NCBI GenBank assembly: GCA_026075535.2
Contig: AP026545.1
Location: forward strand, 8,432,001 to 8,496,000
Origin: Tricholoma matsutake
Taxonomy: Eukaryota; Basidiomycota; Agaricomycetes; Agaricales; Tricholomataceae
Direction: 5' to 3'
DNA length: 64,000 nucleotides
This document shows, in pieces, positions 55,216 to 64,000 of this stretch. The notes beneath the pieces were generated by a model. It saw nothing but the letters and a program-made list of their open reading frames with translations. It was not told the DNA's origin and ran no database searches. The translations under genes and the position numbers were made by a program. Positions within the stretch are counted from its first letter, which is position 1; the number at the start of each line of letters is the position of its first letter.

Positions 55216-56638
55216 ACCAGCCATGAGGTCTTTACACTCCCCCACCTTTCCTGTTGGACTCCGACTGGAGTCCACTGGGACTGGTCACCAGCCAACTACT
55301 GACTTTGCGACGGGCGCCATGTTGTCTCAGCAGTCTCTGGAGGACCAGAAGTGGCATCCTGTTGTGTTCTACTCCAAAAGCCTTAGTGCTGTAGAGCAAA
55401 ACTACGAGATTCATGACAAGGAGATGTTGGTGATAATGCATGTGCTTGAGGAGTGGCAACACTTCCTCGAGGGTGCCCAACACAAGGTGGAAATTTGGAT
55501 GGATCACAAGAATCTCGAGCACTTTATGATGGCCAAGAAATTGAACTGTCATCAACCTTGTTGGTCCCTGTATGTATCCAGATTCGACTTCTCCTTGCAC
55601 CACCATCCAGGTCACAGCATGGGGGAGACCAATGCCCTCTCCCGATGTGCAGACCATGGGGATGGCAGTGATGACAATCAAAATGTTGTGTTGTTGTAGC
55701 CAGACCTGTTTACCATTCGGGCACTGGAAGGCATCACACCCCAGGGCAAGGAGTGGGACATCCTATGCAACATTTGTCATCCAAACCATAGCGGTTTACA
55801 CGAGGATGTTGTTGCCTGAGCTGTTAAAAAACTGAGGAAAGGATCCACTCTTTCCTTGCATGAGGCAGAGTGGGCTGAAAAGGAGGACTTGTGGTATTTC
55901 AGGGATTGCATCTACATCCCCAATGACCCAGACCTTTGCTGACACATCATATCCCAACACCATGACTCACAGATTGCTGGTCATCCTGGATGCTGGAAGA
56001 CCTTGGAGCTCACCTCGCGGAATTATTGGTGGCCACAAATGTCACAACTCATTGGTCAGTATTGTTGTACTTGTGACCTTTGCTTATGCACCAAGATTCC
56101 TCATCACAAACCCGTTGGCGAGCTACACCCTCTTCCTGTTCCAGAGAGTCATTGGGATGTTGTCAGTGTCGACTTTGTGGTGGAGTTGCCAGAGTCAAAT
56201 GGGTTTGATGTGGTGATGTGCACAGTTGATTCAGTGGGAAGCTCACTTCATTTCCACTCACACCACTGTCAGCACCCTGGGTGCTGCCCAACTCTATCTC
56301 CACCATGTGTGGAAATTACATGGACTTCCTGGTGCTTTCCTCTCTGACCATGGCCCTCAGTTTGTGGCAGAGTTCACTTGCAAGCTGTACCGACTTCTGG
56401 GGATCAAACTCCTTGCTTTGACCACCTATCACCCACAAACTGATGGCCAGACTGAGTGAGTCAACCAGGAACTGGAGCAGTACATCCACATCTTCATCAA
56501 TGAGTGCCAGGACAATTTGGATGATCTTCTCCCCTTGGCCAAGTTTGGATACAACAACCATGTCCATGCTTCCACTCAACAGACCCCTTTCCTCTTAGAC
56601 ACTGGATGACATCCATGCATGGGATTCAAACCTCGCCA
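55216..56638 (+). pseudogene. Chromovirus pol cassette 2: second RNase H and integrase
   Basis: A second, different RNase H (FATGAMLSQQSLEDQKWHPV, EIHDKEMLVIMHVLEEWQHF, HHHPGHSMGETNALSR) follows the first. Then comes integrase: WWPQMSQLIGQYCCTCDLC (zinc-binding), SVDFVVELPES (first Asp), LSDHGPQFVAEF (second Asp) and YHPQTDGQTE (Glu), separated by frameshifts near 56230. It ends around GFKPRQ at 56638, where element M's Gag resumes. No LTR or chromodomain is attached. Confidence 0.85.
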
Positions 56639-57450
56639 ACAGGGAATTTGAGTTTGAGTTGTCAAGCAATTTGAGTCCATAAGCTGGGTTGGAATCCTCA
56701 ATTTGCTCAGCTTCCGAGATCCTATTCTTTGCTCACACAAAGTGAGTAATGTTGTAGAACACCCAATAATACATTCCTAGATCGTTTGCATCAAATATCC
56801 CAACACGTAGCTGTTCTCCCACTAATTTGTCCATGTCCAATATGCTCCACTTGTGTTCATCTTCTGAGCTGGGATAGAGTTTATGTACTGCTGTTCGAAA
56901 TTTGTTGAATGAAGTGCCAGGCTGATATTCTGGAAGTGATTCCCAGAGTTCAGAAGAATTGATGTCGAGGTAGCAACAAGCATGTTTCTTCATCAGATTC
57001 AATTCAGTGATGCCGCAGGTCGGGAACAATAATTCAAGCTCTTTGAAGTATTGTCAGAGCTCTTGAGGTTGAGTAGGGTCAAACTTCGGAGAAGTCAAAT
57101 GACCACGAGCTGGCATAGTGATTTGTGTAGTCATGAATGCGATGAGTCTAGGGGTAGGGGTTAAGACTTGAGTAAAGGATGGTAGAGGTGTCAAAGTTGT
57201 TGGAAGGATGAATGAAGAGGTTGATGATGAGGACGAAGAAGTAGATGATGATGTTGAAGGCAATGAGATAGGTGAAGGAAATAGTCTACAATGAGTAGAT
57301 TCTGCTTTGGAAACAGGAATTAGAATATCCCCCAATTGTTTGAGAGATTCGAAGGCATGGCAAGTATCAATACGAAGGTTTCTCACTTGTGTTGGCCTAA
57401 GCCGAGGAAGTCGAGATTGGTCCAATGATGAAATGTTTCAGAAACCCTCA
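56639..57450 (-). pseudogene. Gag of element M
   Basis: Minus strand: a Ser/Thr-rich leader (57425-57130), then MPARGHLTSPKFDPTQPQEL, a stop, and ELELLFPTCGITELNLMKKH, ACCYLDINSSELWESLPEY, WSILDMDKLVGEQLRVGIFD, which is the capsid-like Gag core. The tail (KNRISEAEQ, FQPSLWTQIA) continues in shifted frames to about 56639, where the plus-strand cassette begins. Confidence 0.83.
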
Positions 57451-57466
57451 CGGTGGGCTCCAAAAA

Positions 57467-58605
57467 TGATGGTACTCAACCTGGGAAAACCACCAAAACA
57501 GCCAATGAGGCAACTGATGATATTCACATGAGTCAGAGGAAGGGTGCGAGATGTTCTGAATGTTTGTGGTCCAATCTATGGGAAGACAACTAGTTGTTAC
57601 TAGTTGTAAAGATAGTTCTATAAGACAGGAAGGTGTTTGGCGTGGTCCGATGGAGTATTGATCGATATTGAGGACGATTGATGATATCGATGGCAAGCGA
57701 TGTTTATTGTTGATGGTCGATGTGTGAATTCTGAGGACCTTTTGATAGGTCAATAGTATATGAAGGCTTTAGCCAATGGCTAGGAAGTGTCAGGATGGTT
57801 ACTAGTGCTAACGATAAGAAGGTCAAAAGAGGATCAAGGACAAGGATGATCGCAGAGGTTTCTCGTCGATCGAGAAAACTTGTAGAAGCATAGATTGTTT
57901 TAGAGAATAGATCGGATTCTTAGAACTCTGTATGAGGTGATATGTGAAGATGATTTCTTGTTATTTTCAAGTGGATACTACAGAGTTTTATATGTTTTAA
58001 AAGAAACTTCCTAAAATGGTATAAGAAACATGTGTAGAACATGAGGCAAAAGATATGAGTTAAGGCACAAGGCCAAAAAGGAGACTGGAATCTGAACAAG
58101 AAAGAGATATATCATATGATGAAAGAGTAATAAAGGGTATAGAACTAAAAAGGGACTGTCCTTTGTGTATAAACCGTGCTAAGTCTCGCAATAATCCATC
58201 CAGCAGGTTCTGTATGGGATAGGGACTTGGAACAAGGCTGACCTATTATCAGCAGGTTTGAGCACAAGTTGGAATACTCCCTGGTTCATGGTATTCCACC
58301 ATTAAGATAATGAATGCAGCGCCTGATGTCACTCGTAGTCTCTCAATCTCAATCAATAATCCTCGACGATGGTCGATGATGTTCAATCACGGTTGCAGTT
58401 GTTCAAAGTTGATCGGGGATGTTTGATGTTTGTTCAGAGGGATCTTACAGGCTTTCAGGGTAGTCCTAAGGTTGTGCGATGTGGTTTCTCAGTACGATCA
58501 ATGTCGCTGGTGATGTTTCGACATGGTCAATATAATATCATGATCGATAGACTGGGTCGCGCTGCATCTGGGACATCATAGGAGTTAGCTGATGTGATTA
58601 GAATG
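57467..58605 (-). repeat. 5' LTR of element M
   Basis: About 1.14 kb, homologous in opposite orientation to 31309-32439. Followed (minus strand) by TGGAGCCCACCGTGAGGG (57462-57445), the primer-binding-site candidate. The two copies differ by many substitutions and some indels, so they are not an LTR pair of one recent insertion. Confidence 0.8.
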
Positions 58606-58639
58606 TGGTTGAAATGGTGAATCGGCCTTTGAGCTGAGG

Positions 58640-60090
58640 AGACAACCTATCACCATTTTCCACATTAAGTGTGATGAAGAAGAAAAAGCAGTTAGATGGA
58701 AAGTACGTCTTGTCTTTAAAGGTTTTGAACAAATTTATGGCAAGGACTACACTAAAACCACCTCACCCACTGCATGCATGGAATCATGGAGAATCCTTTT
58801 ACACATTGCAGCCTCTCTAGGTTGGGATGTGCAACAAATCAACGTGAAGACCACTTTCTTGTATGGCCTACTACCTGAGGATGAGGTACAGTACATGCAA
58901 CAGCCCATTGGATTTGAAGAGCCTGGGAAGGAAGACTGGGTATGGCAACTTCAGTGCAGCCTGTACGGTATGAAATAAAGCAGCTGCATCTGGAACCAGA
59001 CTCTCAATGCCCAGATGATCAAATGGGGATTTATGTGCCTGGCCTGTGAGTCATGCATTTACTACTGAAAAACTGATACTGGCATCATTATTTCAGCCAT
59101 CCATGTTGATGACTATCTCTCCATTGCTGACTCAAAGGAGGAAAATGAATGCTTCAAAGCCCAGATGCATAAAGTTTGGATGATTTCCAAACTGGGTACT
59201 GCACAATTTATTATGGGTATTGCTATATCCTGGGACAGGATCACATGAACCATCTCACTTTCCCTGACTGCCCTTATTGACAAAATCATTGAACAGTTTG
59301 GTCGCACCCAGTATCAGCACCCCTCAAACCGGGTGGTAAATTTCATCGTGTTAATCTGCAATCCACTACTCCCAGGGATCGACTACAGCTTGACAAACTA
59401 CCCTACCAATCCCTTGTTGGCTGGCTACTTTATCTGGCGATTTCCACTCAGCCCAACATTTCTCATGCCATCCAACAACTTTCCCAATACCTTGACTCCT
59501 ATTCCTTTGAACACTGGGGTGCAGCCATTAGGCTTGTCCACTACCTCAAGGGGACCAGAGATCTTAAGCTGCACCTCGGGGGTAATTTCCCTATTACACT
59601 TCGTGCCTGCAGTGATTCTGATTGGGCTAACTACCTTGATACCCATTGCAGTGTTGGGGGTTACATTTGTTCCCTTGGCTCTGGTGCTGTGTCATGGACC
59701 GTGCACAAACAGAAGGTTGTTGCTGCTTCCTCTTGTGAGGCAGAATATATATAGCAGTGTTTGAGATGGCAAAAGAGTGTATTTGGCTGTGAACCCTACT
59801 GGACTCTCTTCATCATAGCCAAACTACTCCTACCATAATATCATGTGACAACACTGCAACCAAAATCCTTTCCGAGGACCCCCTCCTTCACTCCCAAGTC
59901 AAACATGTGGATATCAAGTACCACTTCCTTTGCAAACATGTCCAGTCTGACAATGTGTCTCACATACATTAATACATGGGAGAATGTTGCTGACATGTTC
60001 ACAAAAGCCTTCCTTATCTCTCCTCTTTGTCTGTCTCAACATATATATATCAGTAGACAGATGGTCTACCACCTCAGTCTCTAATACAAG
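58640..60090 (+). pseudogene. Ty1/copia RT and RNase H remnant
   Basis: Motifs in several frames: WKVRLVFKGFEQIYGKDYTK (RT entry), QQINVKTTFLYGLLPEDEVQ and CSLYGMK, the catalytic box IHVDDYLSIA near 59105. RNase H follows (SDSDWANYLDTHCSVGGYIC, QKVVAASSCEAEYIAV), then HVDIKYHFLCKHVQSDNV and the copia C-terminal DGLPPQSLIQGL. Multiple stops. Order and motifs fit copia, in which integrase precedes RT; integrase is absent. Confidence 0.86.
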
Positions 60091-60240
60091 GACTGAGGTG
60101 AGTACAATCTCAGGTTTGACATTATCATGATTCATGTCTCGCTAACTGTACCTTAGTTTAATCTTGTTTACACTGGGTACAGTATAACCAAATCTAGTCT
60201 CTAATACAAGGACTGAGTTTAATCTTGTTTACACTAGGAT
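60083..60240 (+). repeat. Copia LTR-type block, copy 1
   Basis: TCTCTAATACAAGGACTGAGGTGAGTA ... CTAACTGTACCTTAG ... TAATACAAGGACTGAGTTTA. The same order appears at 60715-60860 and 61695-61860. Confidence 0.65.
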
Positions 60241-60704
60241 CGATTCTCTATAAAGATGAGTATGCACAAACATGTCGAGAACAAAGAAATCAAAATTGCA
60301 GCAAGCATGATCATGTGATGCATGGGAACCTGCCAAACTCACTCATGTCAAGTTGGCATCGAGAGTCAAACTTAAAGTACTGGTACAGGTAAGTGAGATA
60401 TTGTAGTTCTAAATAGAAATATTAAAATTGTTCAAGTATTGAAGTACAAAAGTTTTTAAGTGAAGCTATAGCATGAATTAGAAGATAAACACTCAATTCC
60501 ACAGAATGAATAGTGATTACAAAGGTGCATTACATAACTACAAATGTCAAACACAAGTCAACTGCCTTGGAACTTGCCTGCTGTGTGGGCATAGTGTGCT
60601 ATTATTAGCACACCTGTGATGCATGTGTTCCCCTTTATCTATTCTTCCACTTTGTTATATGTTTCCTCTATCATGGACCCCTTTATTACATATAATATAT
60701 ATCA

Positions 60705-60870
60705 TACATATCCAGGTGTTCACCTCAGTCCATTATACAGAGACTGAGGTGAGTATCCACAGTTCCACTATCATATCACACATTACTTACTGTACCTGTA
60801 GTAATACTCTTGTATTGTCTAGGTACAGTGCACAAAATAGAGTCCATTATGCAGAGATTTTTTATTTATT
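60705..60870 (+). repeat. Copia LTR-type block, copy 2
   Basis: CAGTCCATTATACAGAGACTGAGGTGAGTA, CTTACTGTACCTGTAGT, AGGTACAGTGCAC: a diverged copy of the block at 60083-60240 and 61690-61880. Confidence 0.65.
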
Positions 60871-61219
60871 TAGCTCCAAGTTATTCTCCATTGTGGTGTG
60901 CCATATGTAGGAGATTTAGCATATACATGGTGTGCAGTGCTATATACTTTTCCTTCTGCTTCCATGCTCTTTGACATCAGCTAAGGGGGGCCATGAAGTG
61001 GACCTCAAAGCGCTATGGCACTCTAATCAGGAATGTAGATCCTGTCTTTTGCATGTAGTTTGCACTACTTTTGTTGTGCTTCTCCTATCTCTGGGATCTC
61101 CCTGAATGTCTGGCATAATTTCCCTGTGTCTGCAATGTACTTTATCAGTGTTGAGAATCACACCATGAGTAGTGCATCACTGCATTATTTGATGCAGTCA
61201 TTTTGGCACATATGGTGCA

Positions 61220-61545
61220 TAGGGAACTGCACAGGTTTTACCTGCAGGTTTCCCACGCTTTTACTTCCTAATTTATTCAATGAGTTTTGTATGAAAACTC
61301 GTGAAATAATGATTTTCTGATAGCTATTCAATGGATGCTTGTAATACAAGGGGACAAAATAATTTATTTTCGACCTTGTCACATGACAGATGTCACCCAA
61401 ATATTGTTTTACATGTTAGATCACAAAGAGCCAACAAAAAGCCTCCAGAAAATCTTTTTTTCATGATTTTCCATGCAAAACTCATTGAATAAATTAGGAA
61501 ATAAAAGTGTGGGAAACCTGTGGGTAAAACCCATGCAGTTCCCTA
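61220..61545. mobile_element. hAT-type MITE with 8-bp TSD
   Basis: TAGGGAACTGCACAGGTTTT at the left pairs with its inverted copy ending GCAGTTCCCTA. The arms stay similar for about 100 bp (TTTCCCA...CTTTTA(C/T)TTCCTAATTTATTC). Flanked by the perfect duplication ATGGTGCA (61212-61219, 61546-61553). No coding capacity. It lies within copia LTR-type sequence. Confidence 0.87.
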
Positions 61546-61689
61546 ATGGTGCATGCACTATATTTAGTGCACCTTTTTGATGTGCTTCAGCATGTATGGT
61601 GTGTGCACTATATTTAGTGCACCCCTTTGATGTGCATGCCCAATGGACCCCTTTGTAGATACTTCCTTTATCTTGTTGGATATGTATAC

Positions 61690-61880
61690 ATCCTACACAG
61701 TAGTTTACAGCCGCTTATACAAGGACTGAGGTGAGTATTTATGTTCCTATTATCTTCTGACTGATCACTTACTGTACCTATAGTTATCTTCTTGTACATA
61801 TACTCTAGGTACAGTTAGTATTATAGAGAGTCGCTTATACAAGGACTGAGTTACACTCTAGGATTGATTTTCTACAGGTT
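61690..61880 (+). repeat. Copia LTR-type block, copy 3, with primer-binding region
   Basis: GCTTATACAAGGACTGAGGTGAGTA, CTTACTGTACCTATAG and AGGTACAGTTAG, then TTCTACAGGTTATGGGCC. The latter resembles the junction of a copia LTR with its primer-binding site, and a copia Gag follows at 62073. Confidence 0.65.
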
Positions 61881-62072
61881 ATGGGCCACTCTTGTTCCCT
61901 CTAGGTAATGACAGGAAATCTCCTAGCCACTCATCAAACTCTTGTTCGATACATGGATCAATATCCCACCCCAGATCATTACCTGCCCTTTGTGCAATCA
62001 GCCCCCCTGATGGGCTTTGTTTTCCCTCTGTCCTTTCTCTCCTCATTCCTTTGATGCTTCTTCTCTGGAATA

Positions 62073-62482
62073 ATGGCCATCGACTCTGACCCCCCTTTGA
62101 TCTCTCTGATCAAACTCTCCATTCAATACTTTGGCAAGAAGCTGGACAAACTGAAATCTAACTACAAGGAATGGTGTGAGGAAATTATGATTACTCTCTC
62201 ACTAAATAGCCTCTATGAATACATCACTGGTGACATTGCTGAACCTCCCACTTCAGAAACTTGTGCCTTCAGTAACTGGAAGGCCAATTCCTGCCTCAAA
62301 TGTTCATTGCATCCAGCATTACATCATCAGAATGCCCATTCATCACCATGGCCCAGAGTACTGCTATGAATTGGGAAACACTCCACAAACACCATCAATC
62401 TGAGGGCCCAGTTCAGCAAGTCCAATTATTACAACAGACACTCACTATTCAATGCACACCTGACACCCCCCTTCCTGAGTAG
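62073..62482 (+). pseudogene. Ty1/copia Gag N-terminal fragment
   Basis: DPPLISLIKLSIQYFGKKLD, then YKEWCEEIMITLSLNSLYEY and TGDIAEPP matches the copia Gag (UBN2-like) start. A frameshift near 62285 moves the reading to ITSSECPFITMAQSTAMNWE and LHKHHQSEGPVQQVQLLQQT. It stops in CTPDTPLPE at 62480. The position after the LTR-type block at 61690-61880 makes it the 5' end of a copia element cut short by unrelated sequence. Confidence 0.8.
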
Positions 62483-62659
62483 GCTATAGCATGGGTACTC
62501 CTGTGGGTATCAGAACCTCGACCCATACCCATACCTGCATGGGTAGTAACCCATTGACCCATGGGTTGATACACAGCGGGTATCAGCAGGTAACGACAGG
62601 TGTTTATCCCGCGTGGGTTTTCACAGTACACAAAATGTATGGTAAATCTAAGCTCGTAT
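62483..62659. repeat. GGGTA/TACCC-rich stretch
   Basis: Contains many copies of CATGGGTA, TACCCATACC, GGGTATCAG and related words, partly palindromic. It may be the core of a further MITE, but no clean inverted ends or duplication were found. Confidence 0.4.
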
Positions 62660-64000
62660 TCTTAACAGATCCCCCAGCTTCTCTAGTTCAATCTTTCCCT
62701 GGATCTCATCCAGTAAAGCGACGGCCTTAACATCATCATCCCTCACTAATCCCATCAAACTCCATGAGCCAAGACATAACAGAGCCCATGTTGACAAAAC
62801 GGAAAGTCAGCTACGTGTATGCAAAAGTACTAGACGCCCATGGCTAAACAGTCGCTCAACATCAGTGGAAGTAGCTGTGTAGAGTTTGTGAGCAGGATAA
62901 ATAAGCGAGGCAAATATAACATACCAGGAATTCAAGATAGTCAGGGATAAGTATTATGCTTCTCCTCCCACCACTTGATTGCATCCTTGACATTTTCGGG
63001 TGGGCTTGTGAGATAAAGGGTAATCTCATCCATGAGAGGTATGGATTTGAGAGGGGAAAGTGATGGAAGATTGTGGAAGATATTTCCTTGGGATGTCACC
63101 TCCTAAAGTGTTCATCAGGTGGAAAACAGCTTGAATGACCATATTACGCACTTTGTGTACCGAATCACCAGACTCACTCCCACCTGCCTCCTCCTATTCA
63201 ATATTGACAGCCACATAATCATGTTTGAACTGATTTTGTACAAGTTTTTCAGCTGTTTTGATCCAGTTGTCTGTCCAACCGGCAGACTTAAAGTACGTGA
63301 GCTTGTGCCAAGGATGCAGGACTGAAATGAGGTATGATAAGCGACTGAGTAATCATAAACCAAAAGAGGGCCCACCCATGGCGATTCGGTAAGTCTCCGA
63401 CGCGTCTGTGAGTGAATAATAACGATTGAGGGTTTTCTTCACAATTCCCATGCCTGCCCAGATGGCTGGGTTGTTCCCACTAGATGGCTTTATTGCATTG
63501 GTGAAATATGTGTCGATGTGGTCCATGGCCGGAATTACCACTGGGAGGTTAGAACTTGCATGCGAGAAGTATAATGTTGCATCTTTGAGGATCTGTCAAG
63601 TTGACAATGATCAACAAAGGCTGTACAAGCGAGGTGACATGTCATGCATACCTTCAATGTGTTACTTAGCTCACTGGCAATCACCCACTCTTCCTCTGTC
63701 AGCTCATACTGTCGCAGATCATTCTTATGCTCAGAGGTCATTTGCTCAATTGCCCGATACCGGATTGCAAAACTTAGCATATCAAATGTCAAATTCCATC
63801 TTGTTGTCACATTGTGAGGCATGATCCTCAGTGATAGTTCCAGCTCCTCGAGACATGTCTTCCAGGCTGGCAGGAGGATTGTAGACGAGTGTACAATCTT
63901 GAAAGTGAGTTTTTTCAGCTGGAAATAAGTTTTCAGCTACAGATAAGTTCTATATCATGATGACTTACCTTTACTAATACTGTTTTAACAGGGCATATGC
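62660..64000 (-). pseudogene. hAT transposase, C-terminal part, decayed
   Basis: From the right on the minus strand: LPAWKTCLEELELSLRIM, VTTRWNLTFDMLSFAIRYR and LTEEEWVIASELSNTLKV, then VIPAMDHIDTYFTNAIKP, VKKTLNRYYSLTDASETYRI, and near 62790-62860 the C-terminal hAT dimerisation signature TSTDVERLFSHGRLVLLHTR and STWALLCLGSW. These are in the order of Activator-like transposases of basidiomycetes. Stops (for example in HTRS*LS) and frameshifts split it, and the N-terminus lies beyond 64000. It need not be the source of the hAT MITEs here. Confidence 0.82.

Larger units (their letters stand above)
48890..58605 (-). mobile_element. Ty3/gypsy element M, interrupted, minus strand
   Basis: Order on the minus strand: LTR (58605-57467), primer-binding site, Gag (57450-56639), interruption by a plus-strand pol cassette (56638-53655), Gag tail and protease (53655-52500), RT/RNase H (52395-50202), integrase (50201-48890). 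The 3' LTR is missing; the post-pol block is cut at about 48540. The protease-RT spacing and signatures identify a common Agaricomycete gypsy family without a chromodomain. Confidence 0.88.

Noticed and set aside
31309..58605. LTRs at 31309-32439 and 57467-58605 as a pair of one giant element
   Set aside because: They are in opposite orientation and clearly diverged, so they are separate copies of one family.

Overview
The window looks like nuclear DNA of a transposon-rich Agaricomycete (mushroom-forming basidiomycete). The evidence is a many-exon GH35 beta-galactosidase gene with short GT-AG introns, two tandem DUF6534-type membrane protein genes (a family expanded in Agaricomycetes), and several Ty3/gypsy families whose Gag, protease and RT signatures are typical of Agaricomycetes. 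The species cannot be fixed from the sequence. No rRNA gene, functional tRNA gene or CRISPR array was seen.

Layout. 1-3696: 3' half of a decayed Ty3/gypsy chromovirus ending in a 401-bp LTR. 4020-4230: one end of a hAT-like transposon. About 4500-17700: the only host-gene island, CpG-rich to the eye, with a C2H2-finger remnant (6117-6378), two DUF6534 genes (7112-9023, 9665-11563) and a membrane-anchored GH35 beta-galactosidase (13131-17660). 18483-18860: Ty1/copia protease fragment. 19003-27227: an 8.2-kb hAT-like element with a perfect 8-bp target-site duplication, itself invaded by a minus-strand chromovirus (20784-25853). 28070-28760: composite tRNA-related repeat. 29225-31308: tandem arrays, including a 159-bp satellite with an exact 318-bp higher-order period. 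31309-41267: pieces of two Ty3/gypsy families, one with its 5' and 3' halves facing each other. 41268-43960: minisatellite, Gag fragment, a second copy of the composite repeat and an integrase fragment. 43980-58605: two related minus-strand Ty3/gypsy elements (called N and M here), mixed with LTR-less plus-strand chromovirus pol cassettes. Element N carries a spliced, antisense, coiled-coil plus Cys-cluster gene between pol and its 3' LTR. 58640-62482: copia fragments and a hAT MITE. 62660-64000: minus-strand hAT transposase running off the window.

How the parts relate. The host genes appear intact or nearly so: GH35 reads in frame over 22 exons, while each DUF6534 gene has one splice junction I could not phase. 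Almost every mobile-element reading frame is broken by stops, frameshifts, deletions or lost catalytic residues; the exception is an intact 826-aa Gag-protease ORF (37258-39738). The two observations most worth following are the antisense accessory gene inside element N, and a 22-nt polypurine tract present both at N's 3' LTR border and inside M's pol, which is a candidate central polypurine tract.
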